From Massariosphaeria phaeospora (taxonomy: Eukaryota; Ascomycota; Dothideomycetes; Pleosporales): DNA of 64,000 bases. The number at the start of each line of letters is the position of its first letter. Positions within the stretch are counted from its first letter, which is position 1. Of this stretch, positions 1-11,199 are shown in pieces. The DNA is taken from NCBI GenBank assembly GCA_011032825.1, contig JAADJZ010000016.1:930001-994000 (forward strand), written 5' to 3'. The notes under the pieces are model-generated. The model had not been told where the DNA came from. It saw only the letters and a list, made by a program, of their open reading frames with translations, and did not search any database. A program made the translations under genes and the position numbers.

Positions 1-655
1 TTACGTCGCCACTCCCTACTTCCGACGCCGAAACATCATGGTACTTGGAGTTTATTTTTTTACGTCGCCACCTCCACCTGACTCCCAGCTCCACCCACCA
101 TGACTCTTTTCTTGTATTCTTCTTTTTAACTCCACAGCCAGCTCTCACGCACCACATCAGACCAGCTCCCAACACCTTTTTACTCCTACTCCACTGCCCA
201 CTCTCCACTCCAGCGCCATAGTATTTGATACTTCCGGTTTTATTTCCCCTTCCAACTCCCGCTCCACTCCAAACACCATGGACCCATTTGGAGGTTTTTT
301 TCACTTGGCTACTCCACTCCGAACGCCATGCCATTTTGGTCTCATGGTTTCATTCCGCCCCCCTGCGACTCCCAACTCCCACACCAAACACCATGTCAAC
401 CTTCCAGCAATCTTTTATTCCTCTCTTCTCTTCCTCACCCCCACTCCCACTCCGGCTCCGGCTCCTCTCTCCCCATGACTTCTCGTCAATAACTTTTTAT
501 TCTTCCTCCTCCCCTCCCTTCCCGCACTCACACACCCATGTCCTTCCAATGTTTAATTTTTATTGCCCCCAAAGGCCCCTTGTGCAGAACTGTAAAGAAG
601 AAGAAGAAGAGGCACAACGCTCGCAGACGAAGGGCTTATATACCTCTTCTCCCGT
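1..655 (-). repeat. Array 1: two-box modules on the minus strand
   Basis: Pyrimidine-rich on the plus strand. On the minus strand it carries about eight modules of an A-rich box, a non-conserved spacer and ATGG, roughly every 62 bp. Plus-strand complements with exactly 18 nt between box and CCAT are TTTTATT 558-564/CCAT 536-539, TTTTATT 495-501/CCAT 473-476, TTTTATT 413-419/CCAT 391-394 and TTTTATT 238-244/CCAT 216-219. Looser copies end at CCAT 276-279 (15 nt) and CCAT 98-101 (21 nt). ATGG is often followed on the minus strand by TGTTTGGAGTGGAG, close to the array 2 form ATGGTGCTGGAGTGGGG. The array runs off the left edge. ORFs here are low-complexity and not credible. Confidence 0.75.
635..642 (-). 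promoter_or_regulatory. TATA box heading array 1
   Basis: CTTATATA on the plus strand reads TATATAAG on the minus strand and is followed there by CCC and a CT-rich tract ending in TTTACAG, as after the array 2 TATA boxes. The array 1 modules lie just downstream on the minus strand, the first heptamer about 75 bp away. No clear GATGATG-type box is visible upstream. Confidence 0.6.
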
Positions 656-1111
656 GCTCTCCCATGAACGCACAATGACTGATGACTAGTGACTAAGCAG
701 TCGACACATGGTAAGAGCAAACACGCAATGCGATATCGACATAGAATTATCCCGTTCATCTACCCTGCCTACCCTGCCCTCCATAACCATATCCTCATGT
801 GCTCTCCTCTCCCCACCACCCTCCGCATTGGCAAAATCTTTTTACACTTCTATGGCCCGTCGGTGCTCACCATCGCCATCGCCACCGTCATCCACCGCTC
901 ACCTCACCCCACCAAAAGAAAAGAACCATACCGCGGGTTCCGCCCCAGTCAGTACGAATCCGCACAAATCCCACAAGCAAAAACCCCCAATCCGTTATAA
1001 ATTTTCGCCTCGACAACGCCCGCACAAATGCATACACAACACACACACACACACATACATCCTCCTCCCAGCTCACCCAGCGCCCATCCCGCAGTGTTTA
1101 TTATCAACGAG
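656..1111. other. Intergenic stretch without a recognised gene
   Basis: Lies between array 1 and the end of the ERV46 gene. It holds an AC dinucleotide run near 1040-1053 and otherwise C-rich sequence. The open frames are short, overlapping and resemble no family I recognise. Confidence 0.6.
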
Positions 1112-2679
1112 TTAATTCGAGTGCATCTTCTTCACGCGATTAACCCCCTCATACAGCGCGCGATCCACCGCCGCCGCCACCGTCAACGTCCCGCCAATAA
1201 CCGCACACAAGCCAACGAGGAAGTTGGAGAAGGATTTAGGGCGGACTTCGCGGTTGATGACTTTCATGGGGGAGATATCCTGCGCGCGGTTAGTGAATGG
1301 AACGCACGGCTTGGCCGATGAGAGCGGGCGTGAGTGAGTGCGGATTGGATGGGTGGGGATACGTACGTAGGAGAAGAAGACGCCCGGGATACCGCCGCGC
1401 GCATGCACGCGCTCCTTGTGGTTCTCGTCGTCGGCGCCGCCGAGCAGACTGCGCTTGTGGCTGGTGACGGAGTACTGGTGCGTCTCGATGCTGCCCTTGT
1501 AGGTGCCGTCGATGGTGGCGCCGAGCAGGTCGTCGTGTTTGGCGGAGCGCGGCGCTTCCTTCTCCCAGCCGAGCGGGAGGTACGCGGTAGACACGACTTT
1601 GACAAAGTACATGAAGTTGTAGGCCTTCTCGTCGGTCTTCTGGTCGGTGCCGTCCAGCGGGTTGATGTGGTGGTTGGTCCAGCCGGCGGGGCCCGTCGCC
1701 TGGTGCTTCTTCTGCATGTCCTGGACCACCACGTCGCTGAGCTGCGGGCCGAAGCGCAGGTTGTGGATTTTGTGCGTGAAGGTGTGGGTTTCGTCTTTGA
1801 AGTAGTTTTCCAGATCGTGCACGTGCAGGTTGCCGTTGGAGAAGGACTTGCCGGGCGCGATGTGGAAGTTGCCAATGACCTTGTTGACGCGGATGCCACC
1901 CTCGATGCGGCACCCCTCTTTCCGCTGTTCGTCCAGATGCTCGGCGTAGTGTTCGCGGTCGCACTGTTCTACGCCCTCGCCACGGCCGAAGGACCAGGAG
2001 ATGGAGGCGTAGGCGTCGCGGACATCGTCGCAGGTGTTGCAGCAGCCGGCTTTCTGGGCATGGGCGGGCGAGGGGGCACCGTAGCATTCGCCGCAATATT
2101 CGGGGTCGAGATGTGAGGCTTCGTCCTTGTGTCTGGTTGTCTCCTGTTAGCCAACCCTGCCAATGTCCTCGATTGCGCCGGCTTACAGATCCAGAGCCTT
2201 GATCTCGATGACCTTGCTCCCTTCGCTTTCAGGCGACAACCGCACTTTACTGACTCCGTGCATGACACCCATTTGTATCTCGCCCGAGACATCCATAACG
2301 TCGAGTGTGAGGAGTTCGCAAGGGACGCGGGGGAAAGTAATGTTCATGGAGATCTCCATCTTCTCTCCTACGAGCCAGAGTCAGCATCTTCCACAGTGTT
2401 GCAACCTTCTAAGCTCCTAGACAGTCCCGGCTCCCGTAATTCATCCCCACCCTCTACCCCCCAAAAACGCGAAAGACACGACCTACCTCTCCCCTTGTCC
2501 ACTACGAGCTCCGGCCGCACAATCACCCTCGTATAGTCCGCCCACTCGCCCCAAACCAACCAGAACACTACCAGCAAGCTCGTAATCGTCACAATGCCCC
2601 CCGATGTGGTCCGCACGCGCGCATCCTCGACCGTCTTCGTGAACGCATCGAGCCGGTTGAAGCGGGACTTGGCCGGCAT
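1112..2679 (-). CDS. ERV46: ER-vesicle protein Erv46 (COPII vesicle cargo receptor subunit)
   Basis: Exons on the minus strand: 2679-2487, 2367-2187, 2132-1367 and 1279-1112, giving 435 residues; all junctions follow GT-AG with consistent phase. Erv46 forms a complex with Erv41 that cycles between ER and Golgi and retrieves escaped ER proteins. The N-terminus (MPAKSRFNRLDAFTKTVED) is typical of the family. A membrane segment lies at about residues 25-45 and another near the C-terminus (FLVGLCAVIGGTLTVAAAV). The lumenal part holds the paired cysteine motifs CGEC (137-140) and CCNTC (154-158). Length matches the usual 400-435 residues. The stop is followed closely by non-coding sequence. Identification rests on whole-length resemblance and is secure. 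Confidence 0.95.
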
Positions 2680-3199
2680 TGTTGCGATCTAGCAGCTATT
2701 ATATTCGGGCGGAGGTACGCGTAAGGGCGGAGAGGCGTGAGGCTGTCTGCTCGTGCAGCGTCGTCGCACACGAAATGTGGTGTCGCACGGTGGGGGACCT
2801 TCACACGGCGCCGGGCAATTGGGATTGATCGAGTGAAAGTAAAGGAAAGAGGTTGCACAGCTCGTGCTAAGGCGACTTTGGCATTGTCCAGGGAAAGAGG
2901 AGGCCAGGTGAAAGGTGACGGCGCAGGTCTCGGATTCGGCTGAATAAAGGACAGCTATGCGAACTGATGTTTTAGCTCAGAGGTCGGATCCCTGCAGCAC
3001 GCGCTAGACGAGAACGGCGTAGTAGATCCAACAAGCACGTGGCAGGCGGTTCACCTGCACATCAAGTCCAACATTAGTCTAGTACACTGTAGGTGACACG
3101 GCGGCTTGAGTGCATCGCAAAACAAACAAATTTATTCCTAAGTAAAGGCAGTTGGGAATCACAAAATGTGTATCAATCAATTCTTCGGAAACATGCAGC
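2680..3199. promoter_or_regulatory. Upstream region of ERV46 and downstream region of the sulfate permease
   Basis: About 520 bp between the ERV46 start and the permease stop, both on the minus strand. It must contain the ERV46 promoter and the permease 3' end. No TATA box or repeat stands out. Confidence 0.5.
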
Positions 3200-5918
3200 C
3201 TAATGACTCTTCCGCTGCGCATTAGCAAGCGCGCTGTTCAGAGCCGCAGTAACGTCGACATGGAATAGCGGCCTGTTCAGTCCTTGCACCACCACGATCT
3301 TGGAACCGTTGCCGCCGGTGGACCGCGCGTAAGCTTTGCTCGAGGTTAATTGTTTGTCCAACGAGTACGATTCCGAGCTCGGTGTCGAAGCTCGACCTTC
3401 GATGTCGTCTACTGCGTGATCGTGGGACCTCGAGGCTGCGCGCAGGGCTTTCCTATTTTCTCTCGCCTCGGCGGCTTCGGCAGCGCTGCTAAGCCCGCCA
3501 ATCTCTGCAACACTGAAGATGGGCTTCCACCGCTGGACGCCGGAGTCGCTCGGCCCAGGAGTGTAGTATCCGAACCCTGCCGCAGCAAGAGACCGCTTGG
3601 TCCAGCGATTACCAATGTTGCTAAAGTGCCAATCCACAGTATCAGGGGACGCGTAGCGGTCGAGTTGGTTGCGAACATCAATCAGGTTTTGGACCGAAGT
3701 AAGATCGACGTTGTTCACGGATGAGAAGTCGAGGATGATGGCCTTTAGCGTAGGGCGGTCATCCGAGGGATCGACTTCTTTTCCTCTTCGAGGCCCAGGA
3801 TCATTCCAAGGACGGTCCTGTTATCGTCAGTGCATGTAGGAGAACCTAAAGCATAGATTGAACTTACGCCAGGCCTGCCAAATGTGGCAGGATTGGTGCG
3901 GCGGGTCTTCTTGAAGATAACTTCTAACAACTGATCTAGATAGTGGTTGGCATTGGGGTAGTTGAAACCTTCTGAAAACCGGTAGATGAAAATGCCGGGA
4001 TATGGATCCTCCAATTCGATCTGCGGGTTCGAGCCGTCATGGTGATCGATAGGCAGGAACACACTCCGGACCGATTCTTCCCCTTCTGTTGGCTGTTTAC
4101 GGACGTTGCCATTCTTGTCTTCTTCGGTAGGGTCAAGTAAGTGATCGCCAATGACAGAATGGACCTTGGCCCGACCAAGAAACCGGCCTCTTGCTTTGAA
4201 TACTCGAAACAGATACATGGCAGCGGAAACAGCAATTGTCGTATAAATACCGTTCTCGATTGTGGTGAAGATTGTGACAATTACACCAGCGAAGAAGATT
4301 GGGACTTCTAGGGGCGATATTCTCCAGAATTGATACACAGTGTTCGGTGGTGTAATTAAGTCGCCGACGGCATGGATGATAACGGCAGAGAGAGCCGCGT
4401 TCGGAATATACCAAAACATGGCTGGTAGAGCGTAGATGGCAAGTAATACAACGACGGCCGTGATGACACCGGCGAAGGGTGTACGCACACCAGCTTTAGA
4501 TTTGATAGCTGTACGCGAGAAAGATCCAGTGGCGGGGTATGCTCCGAGAAATGGACCGAGCACATTGGTGACACCAATAGCTACCAGCTCTTGCGAAGGA
4601 TCTATTGTGTAATTGTTGATTCTTCCAAAGGATTTCGATATGGATATGTGCTCGATTAGAAGTACTATCACGGTCGAAGGTAGCTCCCCTGAAAACGATG
4701 AGACGATTTCAGAGGTAATTCCGGGCACCCGTGCGTGTTTGAATCCTACCTGAGTCAGATACTAATCATTATGGGATTTAACATACTTACCTCGTGGGAC
4801 TGTGCCAATAGTAGAAAATAAACTACGGAGCGATGCATTAGAACGATGTAATATTGGGATAGCATGTGGACTTACGGTTTCTTGCGATGATTTCTGTTGA
4901 CTAAGTAACTGATCAGAACATAGAGGAGGATGACAAAAGACGTGCGTAACGTGCTGATGAAGAAAAACGTCTTTTGTCGGCTGGGATACCGCTTGGCGAG
5001 GAAAGTACAAGTGAACCGGATCAGATATAGCAAGAAGAGGGCCGTCAATCCAATGGCCGCATTTAAGTCTGATCTTCCCAAGTGGCTCAGGATGTTGATG
5101 ATAACTTTGTAAGTCGCGTCGCGCGTGGAGAATCCTGTGATGCCCATAAGAGCCGGTATTTGCCCCACAGCGATGTTAATAGCGGAACCCGTCATGAAAG
5201 CACTAATGGCAGCCAGAGTAATGAGTTCAACGATCCAACCGAGGCGCGCGAGACCGAGGAAGAGAACGATGCCACCAGCAACAATAGCCAGGGACGAAGC
5301 GATTATATCTTTGGGGACATCTGGTATCTTCTCGGCGGCTTTCAAGACGACGTTACCAGTGACTGTAGAAAGTACAGCAACGGGCTGCGTATGAAGTTAG
5401 CATATCCAACACTCGAGCTTGGGCGAGAAGTACGTACGCCAATAGTGATATCTTTCGAGGTCGCAAAGAACCAATAGATCAGTACACCCATAAAGGACGA
5501 GTAGAGCCCAAATTCAACGGGTAGTTGGGCTAGCTTCGCATAGGCCATGCTCTGAGGTACGACGACTGCGCCCACGGTGATGCCTGGCTTGATTAGTGAT
5601 TGGGTGAGAAGTTTAGGGGACGACCGACGAACCTGCTACCAGATCTCCGATAAGCCATTGCAGGTTGTACCTAGTGATCCATTTCAAAAATGGAAAGAGG
5701 TGTATGAAGTAGTTGGCGATATCGTGACCCGAAGGTAAAGTCTCGTGGAGCCATTCGGCTGTAGTTGGCTCTTTCTCGACATATGTGTCTGCAGAGGTTA
5801 TGGAGAAGGCCGATTCTCCTCGTGTAACACGGTCGGAGCCCGTCTCATTTCGATAGTGCAGGTCGATGCCCAGAACTTTGGCAAGGCCATGACCGATCTT
5901 GCTGCTCGTTGAAGCCAT
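3200..5918 (-). CDS. Sulfate permease (SLC26/SulP family)
   Basis: Six exons on the minus strand: 5918-5633, 5583-5438, 5384-4876, 4822-4791, 4745-3868 and 3817-3200, giving 822 residues. The model includes a 32-nt exon and a 45-bp intron, and every junction keeps phase. The protein imports sulfate across the plasma membrane for sulfur assimilation. The SulP core is clear, with VVVPQSMAYAKLAQLP in the first membrane helices and GSFSRTAIKSKAGVRTPFAG later. A STAS domain follows, beginning near AIILDFSSVNNVDLTSVQN. The start was placed at MASTSSKIGHGL rather than an upstream in-frame ATG because the extension does not look like the family. It is the size of Neurospora cys-13/cys-14 and Aspergillus sulfate permeases; I cannot say which paralogue. 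Confidence 0.93.
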
Positions 5919-7700
5919 GATGGAACGGAGAGACGAAGTGTGAGCGAACCCGAGCGGGGAGCTACAAGGGACGAGGAAGTGTCGTGTCAAGCACTTGGAG
6001 ACAGAACCACGTGCTGTGCTGTGGTACCCGACTACTTGCAGTGCAGGGATGACAAGATCGAACAAGCTTCAACAAGCTACCACGGACACGATCCTGGCGC
6101 CTGGGTCTTATAGATTGAGGACCCGGACCTGCGATCAGGCTCTCCCCGGTGAACAGTAGCTAAGATTTGTTTTGATGCCGAGACCTCTTACTTCCCGTAT
6201 AAAATTCACTAGGGAGCGCCTCAAAGCCCACTCCAAGGAAGCCGGGGTGAGATTGGGCTGATGGACGTCGTACAGTCCTGGACGAGGTATGAATGGGGGA
6301 GAGATTGGCACTTAAAATTCGTCGATGCAGCGGCAATATTGCGTGACAAGGCGCTCGCTAGCTAGTGGACTGGGAGGGAGGGCCGGAGGCGAAAGACAAT
6401 GATGGCCGCACGGGATGTGGGCAGGTGCACAGTGGTGTTATGTTGGACGAGTGTGTAAAGTGTCCAGTCCCAATTACGGGGGTACTGTACGACAGCAACT
6501 GTAAGTAAGCCGAAGCCAGGTTGGTATGGGATGATAGCCATGCTCTCCATCGTCCGCAAGGAATAAGTTTCGATAGATGACATAACCATAGGACGCAGAA
6601 TCTGCCGGAGGTTTACGATGCATGGTGGTGAACATGGCGATGGTCAAAGTGACGGACACTGACGGCGGCGGCAGCGCAGGGATTACCGGCAGCGACGACC
6701 AGATTAGCGCGGCGGAAAGGCAGTAGTGGTGCTGGGGGCCGGGCCTGCATCCAATAACACGATGCCCTGCTAAGCACGCAATCTGGTGCAGAGATGTCGT
6801 TCTGAGAAAGTGGACACGGTTTGCGCGCCATGGGGTGAAGCTGCCGCGGCGAACTGCATTCACCACCTCGAACAGGAGAGACCAGCGTCCTCGGTGACGT
6901 AGCCACCGCGGAGAAAGCAGTCTTTGAGGCAAAGCCCTGCGATGCTAGATGCAGACCCAGACCGATGGGTTCCGCCGTGTACGCATCGCTCGGGGGGACA
7001 CCGGCAGCATTATATTTGTTGACGATGGTCCAGGTGGGCGTGTCGTGGGTTATTGGACGAATATTGGACGAGACGTGACCAGGCTGCAGACGCTAGAAAT
7101 CTCTTGCCGGCCGAAGACTGCTGGACTGTGGATGTCTGCTAGACAACATCACGATAGGGTGCCTGCTGTGTTGTGTCAGACATGAGCTCGAAGAGTGTGC
7201 CCGGGTGGATGCGAGGATGGTCCGTCAAGTTAAGCTTCCACCTGCCCGATGGCGCCCAGGCATCTTGGAGCTCGTCATGCACGGCACCTTCCGCTATACG
7301 ACCTTTTTTTATATTGGATCCATTCGATGTGATCGAGTACACACTAGGTACACACCACGAAGCAATCGGGGTGGGCAGACGGCAACCTGCATCGCGACCT
7401 GGTATGCAAAAGACCGCCGGCTCCACGACCGGCCATCAAAATCGGAAATGCTGCATGTACAGCGGCTTGTTGTTGAGACTTGACATCACCTGCACCGTGC
7501 GTGAATGAAAATACGAGTGCGAGTATCTATCGAGGGGTTCTTGAGGTGAAGGTGGAGGAAGTCGCCGCTCGCATGTGATTGGGCACAAATACACGCCAAG
7601 GCGGCGTCTTCCCTCTTCCCAAGGGCCAACAACAAACACACCTCCGCCAGCATAATCACGCAGCCCCCAACCCACCACCACCACGACGGCCAGCAGCACC
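5919..7700. other. Divergent intergenic region between sulfate permease and BUB2
   Basis: About 1.8 kb separates two genes transcribed away from each other. Several frames of 75-150 codons are open on both strands, but they overlap and match no family I recognise. The BUB2-proximal 150 bp are rich in CCACCACCA-type sequence just before the ATG. Confidence 0.45.
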
Positions 7701-8869
7701 ATGACGAACCTCGACATGCTTCTGCTGAAGTGCCCTTCGGCCGGCAATCTCGAGGCTGGGCTCAACGAACTGCGCTACACTGTCCTCACCGAGGGCATTC
7801 CCGCAAACAGTGAAGGCATGGTGAGTGCCATCCTCTCTCCGCCATCAGCCAAGAGCTTCTGCACATGCATGCCCCGGGCAGCTGCATCATTCGTGCCTAC
7901 ACACCTACCATGCAGTGCCGCGATTAACAGTCGCCGCCTAGTCTGAGCTGCGCATGTACATCTGGCTCATCCTGCTCAATGCCCCGCCTCTCCGCACCGA
8001 CGTCTATCTCGACCTCGTCCGACAAGGCGCCTCCCCCGCGCACGCCAAAATCCAAAACGACACCTTCCGCACCTTCCAAGGCGATCCGCTGTTCAGGCGT
8101 CGCGTTACGCAGAACAGCATCACGCGCGTTCTGAATGCTGTCGCGTGGAGACTCAATGACGCGCACGAGGCGCGTGTCAACGGCTGGCAGTCGCCGCCCA
8201 CCCTGTCCGAGTTCGGTGGCAGCCCCGACACCGCCATGCTCTCTCGCCACTCCTTCACCACCAGCGCGCGGACCGATGCGTCGACGACCAACGACGCGGA
8301 ACAGATTGGATATGTGCAGGGCATGAACGTGCTCTGCGGCCCGTTCCTCTACGCTTCAAGAAGTGAGGTTGAGGCCTTCACCGGCTTCGAGAAACTCATC
8401 ACGCAAGAGTGTCCCGGCTATGTGAGAGGCTCCATGGAAGGTGTACACAAGGGTCTGGCATTGGTGGATAGAGTCCTCAACGTCGTAGACCCGAAGCTGT
8501 ATTCTCACCTGATGGCCAACGGTATGCAGGCAAAGATTTATGCCTTTGCTTCCGTTCTCACCATGTGCGCTTGCACACCACCTTTACCCGAGGTACTGCT
8601 GCTGTGGGACTTCCTGTTTGCCTACGGTCCTCACTTGAACCTCCTGTGCATCGTCGCACAGCTGCTGTTGATCCGCGAGCAGATCATGGGCAGTCCTAGG
8701 TCGGTACCATCTGCCAGTTCAATATGACTTGCTGACAATGCGCAGTCCGAACCAAATATTGCGGAATTTGCCCAGCCTGCATGCGTCCAAAATCAAACAA
8801 ATTGCAATCTCGATCTCGGACAAGATACCCGAGGATATGTACGAAGAAATTGTCAACCACGCGAAGTGA
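7701..8869 (+). CDS. BUB2: Bub2/Cdc16-type TBC GTPase-activating protein of the mitotic exit checkpoint
   Basis: Exons 7701-7820, 7942-8699 and 8746-8869 give 333 residues. With its partner Bfa1/Byr4, this protein activates GTP hydrolysis by the Tem1/Spg1 GTPase at the spindle pole and so restrains mitotic exit and septation. The TBC domain carries both catalytic fingers: the arginine finger in IQNDTFRTF (R83) and the glutamine finger in GYVQG (Q166). The stretch MSELRMYIWLILLNAP and the C-terminal SPNQILRNLPSLHA are characteristic of Bub2 rather than other TBC proteins. Length is close to yeast Bub2 (306 residues). The first intron follows codon 40 (ATG then GTGAGT). Confidence 0.93.
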
Positions 8870-9174
8870 AAATGCGGTATTTGATCACAATTTCTCCCAC
8901 GGCCACCCTTCGGACTGGACATAAAAGCAAAAAGAAACGAATTACGACTCATGATATGATTTTGGCGCACAATTTGTTTCAGAGTATGGAACGAGTTTGT
9001 ACTATTAGATTCAACATTACCTGCGGGCTGAATCTTATCCACGAAGACCTTTCTGGAAGTTGACACAATGTGACTGTTCTGGATATGCGGTTGGTTGAGG
9101 TCAACGTAGCCTGCGAAGGAGGAGCACCAGCGCCTGTCCCCCGATTACAAGTATAGTCCTTGGCGCCCGGGTGG
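8870..9174. other. Intergenic stretch after BUB2
   Basis: About 300 bp with no gene or repeat that I can recognise; presumably the BUB2 3' end. Confidence 0.4.
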
Positions 9175-9728
9175 GGAGAAGAAGCGACAGTCACGAAAGG
9201 CAACACCAGTCACCGCCACCTTCACCAGGCGAGTCCTACCTGCCTCCGTTGGCATTCAGGTGCTACTACATCCACGTTATGCCTTCGAAGCATCAACATT
9301 AGACTTGATCAGTCTGCTTCGATGGCATCAGGCTTCTTGGTGAGAGAGGCTTACACTCGGAGACGCTGGCCATCCACACAATGAACTCCTGCCCGCCGCA
9401 GAGAAAGATCGCTATAGGGCAATGGCCAAGCATGCGAAGAGTCGGGGCCAAAGTCCCTCGGCCCAGCTACTAAGGAACAACAGAAGCTCTTCACGCTTCT
9501 CTCAACCTTCTTCACAGATAGCGAATCGCACCCGCACCTGCACCCGGACGCCGTCCTGTCCCCCACTGGCGCCTTCTGCTCGCACGGCGTTCCAACAGGC
9601 GGAACAGGCATGCACAGTCTGCGCCGTGTGGCCGCTAGTCTACAAGGCAAGTACTTGGAGCCCGAAGCTACGGAGGCAGACCTGAAACCGCAGAACCTGT
9701 ATAGCAACAGCAAAGAAGGGGGGGAGTG
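9175..9728 (+). pseudogene. Decayed gene remnant, possibly an RNA polymerase I RPA14-like protein
   Basis: Coding-quality sequence is spread over three plus-strand frames. One stretch near 9210-9340 ends in [14 protein letters not shown] and a TGA. A second near 9345-9460 includes NELLPAAEKDRYRAMAKHAK. The best is at 9525-9728, with EQQKLFTLLSTFFTD, TPSP-like spacing, GTGMHSLRRVAASLQGKYLE and a stop after SNSKEGGE. The last part recalls the C-terminal half of small fungal Pol I stalk subunits (RPA14 type), but this is a weak family guess. Frame changes without clear splice sites suggest decay; a gene with unusual introns remains possible. Confidence 0.4.
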
Positions 9729-9739
9729 ACATGGCGGAA

Positions 9740-10353
9740 GAGGGATGAATGGAAATGTCTAAGTACAAGAGGGAAGCGGGGGTGGACGAGGTTAGAGATC
9801 TCAGAGCTCCCCTCTACGCCGTGCTGCCAGCCCCGACAACGCCGCCAGGCACTAAGGCGGAAGACATGGCTGAAGGTCCTCCGCTGGTGGAGCTCATCCA
9901 AACAGTACCGAGAGCTCTTCGACCGCCTTCGAACAGTTCCCAATGAAGATGCTCTCGAATCCTATGGGTGTCCTGTGGGATGCGGATCCGACCAAACCAC
10001 TCTGGTCCTTGATGGCAAAGGTCTGGTATACCATGCGGGATCAGGTCGGCACATTACCTCTGGGGGTGGGAGTTACCTAGACCCAGAGGACTATACGCTA
10101 TCATCACGGTTCCGTCTCATCTGTCCGCACCTCAAGATACCTGCACCTGAGATGTACCTTGAGTGTCTGGGATGGAAGCTTGGCATCAACGGAGAGGGCG
10201 CGCCAACAGTCTCTCGTCGATCCCTGGATTGGTTCGGAAGGTGCGGCCGTTTACTCTACTCGGCTACCGAAAGGACCCTGGGACAGCTATACGCCCATGT
10301 CTTGGGGAGAACAGGCCCACGCCTAAATCAACCAGCGTGCCCGTGGAAAGACT
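9740..10353 (+). pseudogene. Broken mating-type alpha-box gene (MAT1-1-1-like)
   Basis: Three adjacent frames together resemble the alpha box of fungal MAT1-1-1 transcription factors. The first frame has KTWLKVLRWWSSSKQYREL (about 9850-9925). The next has NPMGVLWDADPTKPLW and SLMAKVWYTMRDQVG (about 9955-10055), matching the alpha-box pattern LW.DP.K..W.L.AK.Y..IRD. The third has CPHLKIPAPEMYLECLGWKL (about 10120-10180), matching the end of the domain. Changes of frame occur near 9927 and 10055 and again after 10200. An intron might explain one of them, but not all, and later frames hit stops. Read as a pseudogene lying about 1 kb downstream of BUB2. A master mating regulator would be its ancestral role. 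Confidence 0.6.
10269..10353 (+). repeat. Duplicated block A, copy 1
   Basis: About 85 bp (AAAGGACCCTGGGACAGCTATACG and onward) are repeated at 10669-10752. In one frame both copies would encode a peptide of the form DNYTPVPWREQAAAYNEQRA, but this copy has an in-frame TAA. Confidence 0.7.
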
Positions 10354-10668
10354 GTCAACTCAGCCTTCGGCGTTGCCTCGGCCTCCACTTTTCGGCTTCT
10401 CCTCTGCCCGACCCCTAGCTATTGTTCTGCCTCCGGTATTCCTGTCCTAAGCCATTGCTCTGTCTTCAGGCTCCCCACCCTTCATTGTATCACCGACAAT
10501 TCCTCCTCCGCTCCTCCACGATTCCTATCCTACCTAAGCTATTGTTCTGCCTCCAGTATCCCTGTCCTAAGCTATTGTTCTGGTATCCCTATCCTTTACT
10601 GTACTACCGACAAGCTGGCCCGCAAGTCGTTCCGACAAGTCGCACGGGAGTGCAATTACCAGATCCCA

Positions 10669-10752
10669 GAAGGACCCTAGGACAACTATACGCCCGTGCC
10701 TTGGAGAGAGCAGGCCGCAGCCTACAACGAGCAGCGTGCCCGCGTAAAGGCT
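10669..10752 (+). repeat. Duplicated block A, copy 2
   Basis: Second copy of the block at 10269. It continues in frame into an alanine-lysine-rich tail (RVKAAKAAKARAER) but has a TAG near its start (GP-stop-DNYTP). The protein fragment upstream, KSFRQVARECNYQIPEG, also looks once-coding. I do not recognise the family. Confidence 0.65.
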
Positions 10753-10828
10753 GCTAAGGCTGCTAAGGCGAGGGCAGAGCGCCCGCGACAGCGATGACAT
10801 GGCGGTGAGGCTCAAGCTCCCCGCGACG

Positions 10829-10879
10829 TTCAGATGAAAGATGTGGAGCACGAACCTGGGGGCAATGGCGAGACTCAGC
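10829..10879 (+). repeat. Duplicated block B, copy 1
   Basis: About 50 bp reading GTTCAGATGAAAGATGTGGA and onward, repeated at 11141-11192. Both copies can encode VQMKDVE followed by a PGG-containing segment, so this looks like duplicated coding sequence. Confidence 0.65.
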
Positions 10880-11140
10880 TCCTTTCCTCCCCTCCTTCTG
10901 GTTTTTAGGAGTCTTGATCTCCAGCCGCAGTGTTGTCTCTACCACATCATCCACGCCTGCCGTTCTGCGTCAACCCGCCCGCTTCCTTAGCTAGACTCCG
11001 CCGCAGTCTGTAGATCCGCGAATCTCACCAAGATCTCTGCCTTGGCAAGGTGCGAGTAATGAATACAACAGCGACTCTAACAATTCCACTGGTAGCTTGA
11101 TCGACGATTGTGAGGTTGAGGACGACGAGGAAGACGGGGA

Positions 11141-11192
11141 TGTTCAAATGAAAGATGTGGAGAATAAGCCTGGAGGCACTAGCAGGACTCAG
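11141..11192 (+). repeat. Duplicated block B, copy 2
   Basis: Second copy of the block at 10829. It is preceded by an acidic run (EDDEEDGD in frame) and followed by more open but stop-interrupted sequence up to about 11400. Part of the same decayed region. Confidence 0.65.
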
Positions 11193-11199
11193 TTGCTAT

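Noticed and set aside
225..1143. Overlapping plus-strand frames of 66-154 codons at the left end
   Set aside because: They run through C/T-rich array sequence, are low-complexity and occur in several frames at once.
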